Source: Homoserinibacter gongjuensis (GTDB taxonomy: Bacteria > Actinomycetota > Actinomycetes > Actinomycetales > Microbacteriaceae). From it: a stretch of DNA of 64,000 bases. Within the stretch, counting starts at the first letter, position 1. The number at the start of each line of letters is the position of its first letter. The notes beneath the pieces are model-generated. The model did not search any database. It worked only from the letters and a program-made list of their open reading frames with translations, and was not told the DNA's origin. This document shows positions 57,259 to 64,000 of the stretch, piece by piece. The position numbers and the translations under genes are program-made. The stretch lies in the NCBI RefSeq assembly GCF_030161875.1, contig NZ_BSVA01000001.1:310001-374000 (forward strand). The letters run 5' to 3'.

Positions 57259-59075
57259 TCAGCCCTCGAGGGCCTCGCCGAGCGCGAGCCAGCGGTTCTC
57301 GAGCGCGGCCGACTCGGCCTCGAGCTCGGCCAGCTCGGCCTGCAGGCGCTGCAGCAGCGCGTAGTCGCTCTGGTCGGCGGATGCGAACGCGTCATGCTGC
57401 GCCGTGATCGCGTCGGCGAGCTTCGCCATGCGCCGTTCCACGGATGCGAGCTCCTTCTCGGCGGTGCGGCGCTCGGCTCCCGTGAGGGCGGCGTCGACCA
57501 CCGGCGCGGGCTGAGGCGTCGAATGGGGTCGCGCCGTGGGCTCGCCCCCGACACGACGTGACGCCGCAACCTCAGGTACTCGTCGACCCCGCCCGGGAGG
57601 TGCCGCATGCCGCCGCCCATCACGGCGTACTGCTGGTCGGTGACGCGCTCGATGAGGTAGCGATCGTGCGACACGACGAGCAGGGTGCCGGGCCAGGAGT
57701 CGAGCAGGTCCTCCATGGCGGCGAGCATGTCGGTGTCGAGGTCGTTGGTGGGCTCGTCGAGGATCAGCACGTTGGGCTCGTCGAGCAGGATGAGCAGCAG
57801 CTGCAGGCGCCGCTTCTGCCCGCCCGAGAGGTCGCGCACGGGCGTGGAGAGCTGTGCATTCGAGAAGCCGAGCCGCTCGAGCAGCTGGCCGGGCGTCAGT
57901 TCGGCACCGCTGCCCACGCGGTAGCTCGCGCGCTGGCGCCCCACGACATCCGCGACCCGGTCGTCGGCGATCTCGTCGAGTTCGGAGAGGCGCTGATCGA
58001 GCACGGCGATGCGCACCGTCTTGCCCGTCTTGACGCGCCCCGCCGTCGGCGCGACGGTTCCTGCCACGAGTCCCAGCAGCGTCGACTTGCCTGCGCCGTT
58101 GACGCCCAGGATGCCGGTGCGCTCGCCCGGGGCGATGCGCCACGTGATGTCGCGCAGCACCTCGCGCTCGCCGCCCGCACCATCCGGGAACGTGACCGCG
58201 ACATCCAGCAGGTCCACGACATCCTTGCCGAGGCGTGAGGTCGCGAGCTGCTCGAGCGCGACGCGGTCACGCACGGGCGGCACATCGGAGATGAGCGCGT
58301 TGGCGGCGTCGATGCGGAACTTCGGTTTCGAGGTGCGCGCAGGTGCCCCGCGGCGCAGCCAGGCGAGTTCCTTGCGCATGAGGTTCTGGCGCTTCGCCTC
58401 GGATGCCGCCGCCATCCGGTCGCGCTCGACGCGTTGCAGCACATACGCCGCGTAGCCGCCCTCGAACGGCTCCACGATGCCGTCATGCACCTCCCAGGTG
58501 TCGGTCGAAACCTCGTCGAGGAACCAGCGGTCGTGGGTGACGACCACGAGTCCGCCCTGGTTCTTCGACCAGCGCGTCTTCAGGTGCTCGGCGAGCCACG
58601 CCACGCCCTCGACATCCAAGTGGTTGGTGGGCTCGTCGAGGAACACGACATCCCATTCGCGGCTGAGCAGCGCCGCGAGCGCCACGCGGCGCCGCTGACC
58701 GCCCGAGAGCTCGCCGATCCGCGCCTCGAACGGCAGGTCGCCGAGCAGCCCGTGCACGACATCCCGCACCTTCGCGTCACCCGCCCACTCGTGCTCGGCG
58801 CGGTCGCCGACCACGGCATGGTGGATGGTCTCATCTTCGGGCAGCCGGTCGGCCTGGTCGAGCATGCCGATGCGGGTGCCGCCGCGCACCGTGACGCGCC
58901 CCGAGTCGGGCTGCTGCCGGCCTGCGAGGATACGCAGCAGCGTCGACTTGCCGTCGCCGTTGCGTCCGACCACGCCGATGCGATCGCCCTCGTCGAGCCC
59001 GACCGTGAGGCGCACGAAGACGTCTTTCGTGGGGAAGGAGAGCGAGATGCCTTCGGCGCCGAGCAGGTGTGCCAT
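57259..59075 (-). CDS. ABC-F family ATPase
   Basis: 605 residues after adding one C at 57545-57549. Two ABC domains without membrane segments: Walker A GRNGDGKST and GVNGAGKST, signatures LSGGQRRR and LSGGQKRR, Walker B VVFLDEPTNHLD and VLILDEPTNDLD; a linker rich in Lys/Arg (ASEAKRQNLMRKELAWLRRG) between them and a coiled-coil C-terminal extension (ERRTAEKELASVERRMAKLA). ABC-F proteins act on the ribosome in translation, some giving antibiotic resistance. The linker and Uup-like tail suggest a housekeeping type. Confidence 0.92.
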
Positions 59076-59085
59076 CGCTTCGAGC

Positions 59086-59484
59086 CTAGGCGCGGGTGCT
59101 TCGTCGTGCGGCCTCCACGAGCCGGGTCGCCGCGGCCCTCGCACTCTCGATCCGCGACGCAGAGACGCCGGCACCGCCGTACGGCCACTCGGTCTTCCTG
59201 CTCAGCAGGCGTTGGAGCGACGCGACCAGCGCCGGGTCCGCGCGCTTCATTACTGCGAGCGCGTCGGCATGATTCTCGCCCTGGGCGTACTCCCCGAGCC
59301 GCGCGCCGCAGATCGCATCCGACGCCGCGACGCCCGCGAGCACGTAAAGCGAGACGATGCTGTTCCCGTCCCCATCGAGATCGCGCAAGTCCTCGGCGGA
59401 TTGCCAGAACTCGATGGCGCGTGTGCGGCGTTCACGTGTGATCTCAGCCGTTGCGCGGAGCACGCGGCCCGGTCGGGGGCTCAT
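59086..59484 (-). CDS. HEPN-like protein paired with a nucleotidyltransferase
   Basis: 132 residues (MSPRPGRVLRATAEITRERR), mostly helical, as in HEPN proteins: AEITRERRTRAIEFWQSAED, NSIVSLYVLAGVAASDAI, GENHADALAVMKRADPALVA. The canonical R-x4-6-H RNase motif is not obvious (there is a GENH but no Arg at the right spacing), so RNase activity is doubtful. Its start overlaps the stop of the nucleotidyltransferase gene (ATGA). Such HEPN/MNT pairs form toxin-antitoxin modules in which the nucleotidyltransferase modifies the HEPN protein. Confidence 0.7.
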   Translation of the reverse strand: MSPRPGRVLRATAEITRERRTRAIEFWQSAEDLRDLDGDGNSIVSLYVLAGVAASDAICGARLGEYAQGENHADALAVMKRADPALVASLQRLLSRKTEWPYGGAGVSASRIESARAAATRLVEAARRSTRA

Positions 59485-60101
59485 GTGTGTTGGCCCGCCA
59501 CCGCGCGGGAGATCACAGCCGGGTCACCGAAGAAGGTGAGTCCCTCACGCGCGACGGACTCGAGCAGCGGACGATGCGCGGTGGAACGCAGATCCTCCTC
59601 ATCCAGATCTACGATCCGCGCGTCGTTGCCCGTCCAGAGACTGGCTCGCGTGGTGAGTTCAGCTGCGGCGGACTCCCATTCATCGTCGCCCGTTCCCGTG
59701 CGTCGAACGAGCAGTAGATCGAGGTCGCTGTCCAGGCGCATGTCGCCGCGCGCCGCCGAGCCGAACAACACGCCCAGTAGCGGCGGCTCGGTCCACGCCT
59801 CGACAGCGGAACCGAGTCGGACGAGGAGGAGCCGGCGCGCGTCGGCGATCTCGCGAAGCGCGTCCGCGAGCAGATGTTCGTCGTTGAGCGCGTAGCTGCG
59901 CGTGCGTCCGATCTCGCGCGTCACCACGATGCCCTGCTCGGCGAGCCGCTCGACGACCTTCCGGATACCGTTGTGCGACCGGCTCGGGATGAGCGCGTTC
60001 AACTGGCCGACGGTGTACTCGGAACGACTCGCCGCGAGCACGGCGAGCACATCGCCGTCGGTCGTGGGCGTGACCACCCCAAAGGGGAACTGAAATCGCA
60101 C
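59481..60101 (-). CDS. Winged-HTH plus nucleotidyltransferase (MNT) protein
   Basis: GTG 60101 (MRFQFPFGVVTPTTDGDVLA) gives 206 residues: an N-terminal winged helix (VLAVLAASRSEYTVGQLNAL; GIRKVVERLAEQGIVVTREI) fused to a minimal nucleotidyltransferase with the metal motif GVLFGSAARGDMRLDSDLDL. In HEPN/MNT toxin-antitoxins the nucleotidyltransferase is the antitoxin. The HTH suggests autoregulation through the three CACTATTGT sites directly upstream (60104-60154). Confidence 0.85.
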   Translation of the reverse strand: MRFQFPFGVVTPTTDGDVLAVLAASRSEYTVGQLNALIPSRSHNGIRKVVERLAEQGIVVTREIGRTRSYALNDEHLLADALREIADARRLLLVRLGSAVEAWTEPPLLGVLFGSAARGDMRLDSDLDLLLVRRTGTGDDEWESAAAELTTRASLWTGNDARIVDLDEEDLRSTAHRPLLESVAREGLTFFGDPAVISRAVAGQHT

Positions 60102-60103
60102 GA

Positions 60104-60154
60104 CACTATTGTGCCTCAAATTGAACAATAGTGCTATCAATATCACTATTGTGC
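60104..60154. promoter_or_regulatory. Three operator-like sites before the HEPN/MNT operon
   Basis: CACTATTGTGC at 60104-60114 and 60144-60154, and the inverted ACAATAGTGC at 60125-60134, within 51 bp. AT-rich and regularly spaced (20 bp), they overlap where the promoter must lie. Likely binding sites for the winged-helix MNT protein. Confidence 0.7.
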
Positions 60155-60170
60155 AGTTCCGCGACTCGCG

Positions 60171-61820
60171 TCAGCCGGCCGCCCGCTCACGCGCCACGTG
60201 GCTGCGCGCGTGCTCGATCGCATCCGGCAACTCGGCGAAGAGATGCTTGTGGTGCCGCAGCGCCCTCAGCACCCCCACGGTGCGGAACAGCTCGACGTGC
60301 CCCTCGCGCACGCCCTTGATGAGCACCGTGATGCCGCGCGACTCGAGGCGCTGCACGATCTCGGAGAGCACATGGGCCCCGGTGGCGTCGACGAGCTCGA
60401 GCTGCGACATGCGCAGGATCACGACCGAGACGCCGTCCAGCGCGTTCACCGTGTCGGCCACCCGGTCGGCGGCCGCGAAGAACAACGGCCCGTCGAGGCG
60501 CACGATCGCGATGCGCTCGTCGCCCGCGACCGGCTCGCCCTGCACGGCCTCGCGCGTCACACCCGTCGCGCGCGACAGGCTGCGGATCGCGAAGATGCCC
60601 GCCACCACGATGCCGATCACGACCGCGACGATGAGGTCGACGGAGATCGTCACGACGGCCGTCACGACGAAGGCGATCGCATCGGCGCGCGTGGAACGCA
60701 GGATGCTGCGCACGGTCGTGAGGTGCACCATCCGCACCGCGGTGACCATGAGCACACCCGAGAGGGCGGCCAGCGGGATGAGACCCACCGGCTGCGCCGC
60801 GACCAGCACGACGAGCAGCAGCACGAGCGCGTGCGCCACGGCTGCGACGCGGGTGCGGGCACCGGCACGCACGCTGACGGCCGTGCGCGCGATGGCACCC
60901 GTGGCCGGCATGCCGCCGAAGAGGCCGGCGGCGACCGAGGCGAGGCCCTGGCCGACGAGCTCGCGATCGGGGTCGTAGGGGCCGGTGTCGGCGAGCGACG
61001 CGGCCACCCGCGCCGCGAGCAGCGACTCGATGGCGGCCAGCGCCGCGACCGTGAGGGCCGGCAGCGCGAGTTCACCGAGCAGCGCCGCATTCATCGGCGG
61101 CAGCATCGGCGGCGGCAGCGAGCTCGGCAGCTCGCCGATGTCGGCGAGCGGCGTCGGCACCCAGAGCGCCGCGAGCGTCACGAGCGCGATGCCGACGAGC
61201 GAGGCCGGGATCGCACGGTGCCAGAGCGGCAGCAGCAGCATGCAGGCGGCCACCACGGCGACGGCCGCGAGTGCCCACAGCAGGTAGCCGCCGTCGGCGT
61301 TCGCGAGCGCCTCGACCGCGGTCACGACGACGTTCGTGTGGGAGGCACCCGCGACCTCCGCACGCGTGAGAGCGGGAACCTGCTGCAGGAAGATGATGAC
61401 GGCGATGCCGAAGGTGAAGCCCTCGATCACCGGCCACGGGATGAACGACACCGCGCGCCCCAGTCGCAACGCCCCCGCGATGAGCACGATGACACCCGCC
61501 ATGAGGCTCACGAGCGCGACGGCCCCGATGCCGTGGCTGGCCACGATCGGCGCGAGCACGACGACCATCGCGCCGGTCGGCCCCGACACCTGAACGTTCG
61601 AGCCGCCGAACACCGCGGCGACGATTCCCGCCACGATCGCCGTGATGATGCCCGCCTCGGCACCCGCGCCCGACGAGATGCCGAAGCCGAGCGCGAGCGG
61701 CAACGCGACGATGCCGACCGTGATGCCGGCGAGCAGGTCGCCGCGCCACGTACGCCGCAGCGGGGCGTAGTCGGATGCCGCGGGCAGCAGCGCGCGTATC
61801 CGCTTCCCGGCGGCGGTCAT
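60171..61820 (-). CDS. SulP-family anion transporter with STAS domain
   Basis: 549 residues (MTAAGKRIRALLPAASDYAP): ten or more membrane helices with the SulP pattern ALPLALGFGISSGAGAEAGI and the AMVVV-APIVASHGIG region, then a cytoplasmic STAS domain (ERIAIVRLDGPLFFAAADRV; VDATGAHVLSEIVQRL). SulP proteins carry sulfate, bicarbonate or other anions. The start overlaps the ArsR stop (ATGA), so expression is under that repressor. Confidence 0.9.
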   Translation of the reverse strand: MTAAGKRIRALLPAASDYAPLRRTWRGDLLAGITVGIVALPLALGFGISSGAGAEAGIITAIVAGIVAAVFGGSNVQVSGPTGAMVVVLAPIVASHGIGAVALVSLMAGVIVLIAGALRLGRAVSFIPWPVIEGFTFGIAVIIFLQQVPALTRAEVAGASHTNVVVTAVEALANADGGYLLWALAAVAVVAACMLLLPLWHRAIPASLVGIALVTLAALWVPTPLADIGELPSSLPPPMLPPMNAALLGELALPALTVAALAAIESLLAARVAASLADTGPYDPDRELVGQGLASVAAGLFGGMPATGAIARTAVSVRAGARTRVAAVAHALVLLLVVLVAAQPVGLIPLAALSGVLMVTAVRMVHLTTVRSILRSTRADAIAFVVTAVVTISVDLIVAVVIGIVVAGIFAIRSLSRATGVTREAVQGEPVAGDERIAIVRLDGPLFFAAADRVADTVNALDGVSVVILRMSQLELVDATGAHVLSEIVQRLESRGITVLIKGVREGHVELFRTVGVLRALRHHKHLFAELPDAIEHARSHVARERAAG

Positions 61821-62175
61821 CGTGGCAGCTCCGGCAACGAGGCGATGTCAGCCGCCCGCGCGAGATCGCCCGCGACGATCGAGCCGAGCAGGCCGCGCGC
61901 GACGGCCAGCAGTTCGGCGACCTCCGGGAAGGCGAGCCGGTAATAGACGTTGCTCGCGCGCCGCTCCGAGACCACGAGACGCTGACGGCGCAGCACGGCG
62001 AGGTGCTGCGAGAGGTGCGAGGCCTCGAGGCCGGTCGCCTCCTGAAGCTCGCCCACCCCGTGCTCCGCACCGTCGGCGAGCAGTTCGAGCAGGCGGATGC
62101 GCAGCGGATGCGAGAGCCCTTGAACAGGCCCGCCTTCACCTCGTAGAGCGGGCGATCGAACTGGCTTTGCGACAT
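61817..62175 (-). CDS. ArsR-family transcriptional repressor
   Basis: 119 residues after adding one C at 62117-62119 (FKGLSHPLRIRLLELL, the ArsR opening). Winged HTH VGELQEATGLEASHLSQHLA VLRRQRLVVSERRASNVYYR (two pieces). No metal-binding Cys cluster, so it is not a metal sensor of the usual kind. It overlaps the SulP start and probably represses the pair through the palindrome at 62175-62188, which includes its own start codon. Confidence 0.88.
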
Positions 62176-62188
62176 GATAAATTCATCA
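62175..62188. promoter_or_regulatory. ArsR-type operator overlapping the start codon
   Basis: TGATAAATTCATCA, an imperfect palindrome around AATT (12 of 14 positions symmetric), covering the ArsR start region. AT-rich in GC-rich surroundings. Confidence 0.6.
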
Positions 62189-62226
62189 TATCGTCAACAC
62201 CTGAGTACACGGTGACCGCGCGGGAC

Positions 62227-63159
62227 TCAGTCCCCGACGATGCGCGCCCCGTGCACGGGACCCGTGGCCCGCACGACGTTGAGCCGCGACGCCGAGAGGG
62301 CGACCTGCAGTTCAAGGGCCGAGTCGACATCCGCCGCGAGGAACGCGACGGTCGGCCCCGAGCCCGACACGACCCCCGCCAGAGCGCCGTTCTGCTCGCC
62401 GAGCTCGAGCACGTCGGCGAGCGAGGGCTCGAGGTGCAGGGCCGGCGCCTGCAGGTCGTTGTGCAGGGCCTCGGCGAGCATGTGGGCGTCGCCCGCGCGC
62501 AGCGCGTGCAGCACGCCCGCGTCGACGCTGGGACGCAGGTCGGCCGGGAAGATGTCCTGTGCGTGGCGCGCGCGGTGCGCGTCGAGCTCCGCGTAGACCG
62601 CGGGAGTCGAGAGGCCGAAATCGGCGAGGGCGAGCACCCAGTGGAAGGTGCCCTGCGCGAGCGCCGGTGAGAGCTCGTCGCCACGGCCCGTTCCGATCGC
62701 GGTGCCGCCGGTGAGCGCGAACGGCACGTCGGCGCCCAGCTGACGGGCGAGGTCGAGCAACTCCTCGCGCGGCAATTCGGTGCCCCACAGCGCGTCGCAC
62801 GCGACCAGGGTGGCCGCGGCATCCGCCGAACCGCCGCCCATGCCGCCCGTGACCGGAACGTGCTTCTCGATGCGGATGCGGGCGCCGCCCGGGTAGCCGG
62901 TGCGCGCCGCGAGCAGTCGCGCGGCCTTGATGGCGATGTTGCCGCCGTCGAGCGGAACCCGCGAGAGCTCGACGGAACCGGCGACCTCGACGGAGAAGTC
63001 GGATGCGTCGCTCACCCGCACGTCTTCGCACAGCGAGACGGCCTGATAGGCGATCGCGACGTCGTGATACCCGTCGTCGTCGAGTGCCCCCACCTTGAGG
63101 AAGACGTTGATCTTCCCCGGCGCCTTGACGTGCACCGAAGCGCGCCCGGAGGTGGTCAT
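62227..63159 (-). CDS. ispE: 4-diphosphocytidyl-2-C-methyl-D-erythritol kinase
   Basis: 310 residues ([20 protein letters not shown]). GHMP kinase: ATP-binding [19 protein letters not shown] and the C-terminal [14 protein letters not shown]. It phosphorylates CDP-ME in the MEP isoprenoid pathway. It follows rsmA in the same direction, a common actinobacterial order. Essential where the MEP pathway is the only source of isoprenoids. Confidence 0.95.
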   Translation of the reverse strand: MTTSGRASVHVKAPGKINVFLKVGALDDDGYHDVAIAYQAVSLCEDVRVSDASDFSVEVAGSVELSRVPLDGGNIAIKAARLLAARTGYPGGARIRIEKHVPVTGGMGGGSADAAATLVACDALWGTELPREELLDLARQLGADVPFALTGGTAIGTGRGDELSPALAQGTFHWVLALADFGLSTPAVYAELDAHRARHAQDIFPADLRPSVDAGVLHALRAGDAHMLAEALHNDLQAPALHLEPSLADVLELGEQNGALAGVVSGSGPTVAFLAADVDSALELQVALSASRLNVVRATGPVHGARIVGD

Positions 63160-63229
63160 TGCTCCACCCTAAGGGAGGTGGAACGGTTGGTCTGACGCCA
63201 CGGTCACGGCCGCTTGCGCGCGGTGATCT

Positions 63230-64000
63230 CTACTGCGCGCGCACGACCGCCAGGAAGTCGCCGACCGTGAGCTGCTCGCCGCGCATGGTCGGATCCACCC
63301 CGGCCGCCTCGAGAACCGCGGATGCCGCCGCCGAGCCGCCCATGGCATCCGCGAGCGCCTGCCGCAGCATCTTGCGCCGCTGGCCGAACGCGGCGTCGAC
63401 GAGGGCGAAGGTGGCACGTCGTTCGGCATCCGTTCCGGGCAGCTCGCCGCGGCGGAAGCCGACGAGCACCGAGTCGACGTTCGGTACCGGCCAGAACACC
63501 TGCCGGCTGATGGTGCCGGCGATCGACCAGTCGCCGTACCAGGCGGCTTTGACGCTCGGTGAGCCGTAGACCCGCGAACCGGGAGCCGCCGCGAGGCGGT
63601 GCCCGACCTCGGCCTGCACCATGACGAGTGCGCTCGTGAGGCTCGGCACGACGTGCAGCAGGTGCAGCAGCACGGGCACCGAGACGTTGTAGGGCAGGTT
63701 GGCGACCAGGGCGGTCGGCTCCCCCGCGACGCCGTCGATACGCAGCGCATCCGCCGCGATCACCTCGAGCGGCGCCCCCGGCTGCATCGTGTCGACCGTG
63801 CGCGGCAACTGCTCCGCGAGCCGCCTGTCGATCTCGATCGCCGTGACGCGCGCGCCCGCCTCGAGCAGGCCGAGGGTGAGCGAGCCGAGCCCCGGGCCCA
63901 CCTCGACGACGTGCTCGCCCTGCGCGATGCCCGAGGCACGCACGATCTTGCGCACCGTGTTGCCGTCGACCACGAAGTTCTGCCCGAGCTTCTTGGTGGG
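63230..64000 (-). CDS. rsmA: 16S rRNA dimethyladenosine transferase, 5' end beyond the window
   Basis: The gene runs off the right edge. The visible part begins PTKKLGQNFVVDGNTVRK and contains SAM motif I VVEVGPGLGSLTLGLLE, acidic residue in AIEIDRRLAEQ and motif IV NLPYNVSVPVL. RsmA (KsgA) dimethylates A1518 and A1519 of 16S rRNA. It is 70 bp from ispE. Confidence 0.95.
   Translation of the reverse strand, partial: PTKKLGQNFVVDGNTVRKIVRASGIAQGEHVVEVGPGLGSLTLGLLEAGARVTAIEIDRRLAEQLPRTVDTMQPGAPLEVIAADALRIDGVAGEPTALVANLPYNVSVPVLLHLLHVVPSLTSALVMVQAEVGHRLAAAPGSRVYGSPSVKAAWYGDWSIAGTISRQVFWPVPNVDSVLVGFRRGELPGTDAERRATFALVDAAFGQRRKMLRQALADAMGGSAAASAVLEAAGVDPTMRGEQLTVGDFLAVVRAQ

Noticed and set aside
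56313..59174. A 953-residue protein joining ABC-F ATPase and SDR
   Set aside because: The ABC-F ends in another frame after a lost base at 57545-57549, and the SDR has its own start and ribosome-binding site.

Overview
The window is high-GC DNA from an actinobacterium, most probably a member of the Microbacteriaceae; I cannot name the species. The evidence is the conserved actinobacterial block mtrA-mtrB-lpqB-comF-hpf-secA followed by an Rv3235-family gene, a WhiB1-type iron-sulfur regulator, a PdtaS-type sensor kinase, many GTG starts, and extensive ATGA/GTGA stop-start coupling.

About three dozen genes or gene segments, including the essential secA, mtrA and mtrB, appear frameshifted. In almost every case the frame is restored by adding one base (two in secA) to a short G or C run, and the restored lengths then come out as whole codons with normal family sizes. 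I therefore read these as homopolymer under-calls in the assembly, not as pseudogenes. Coordinates below are those of the restored genes; each entry gives its frameshift position.

Layout. (1) 0-1.2 kb: end of a LysR gene, a four-helix membrane protein and whiB1. (2) 1.2-7.3 kb, minus strand: a Bat/MoxR operon (MoxR ATPase, DUF58, small membrane protein, two VWA proteins, a TPR-like protein, a membrane protein). (3) 7.6-12.8 kb: pdtaS, an orphan CpaE-like/SAF pair, an excisionase-like HTH protein, a conserved hypothetical and the Rv3235 gene. (4) 12.8-21.2 kb, minus: secA, hpf, comF, lpqB, mtrB, mtrA. (5) 21.3-39.5 kb: a large catabolic locus with a peptide/oligosaccharide-type ABC importer, a mannitol-dehydrogenase-family enzyme, a zinc alcohol dehydrogenase, two FAD oxidoreductases, two DUF6772-like proteins, two small beta-rich partner proteins, three phosphoester-cleaving enzymes (EEP, histidine phosphatase, GDPD) and two regulators (LacI, SorC). 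(6) 39.5-41.2 kb: an MFS exporter and MarR repressor. (7) 41.3-46.7 kb: a second MoxR locus (membrane protein, DUF4129, DUF4350, MoxR, DUF58). (8) 46.7-54.2 kb: a P450, a hendecad coiled-coil protein, and a minus-strand biosynthetic cluster (KASIII/OleA-like, GT2, P450, adenylate-forming ligase/OleC-like, SDR/OleD-like). (9) 54.2-64 kb: VOC protein, WYL regulator, DUF1349, SDR, ABC-F ATPase, a HEPN/nucleotidyltransferase toxin-antitoxin-like pair, ArsR-SulP operon, ispE and the start-truncated rsmA.

The most interesting region is the 21.3-39.5 kb locus. It looks like an uncharacterised pathway for importing and oxidising a polyol- or sugar-containing phosphoester, built from two paralogous cassettes with two regulators, each with a visible pair of inverted operator sites. 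Also notable are an OleA/C/D-like cluster that lacks OleB (possible beta-lactone product), covarying palindromic repeats that supply stop codons to neighbouring genes, and an inverted-repeat insertion that duplicated the start of the adenylate-forming ligase.
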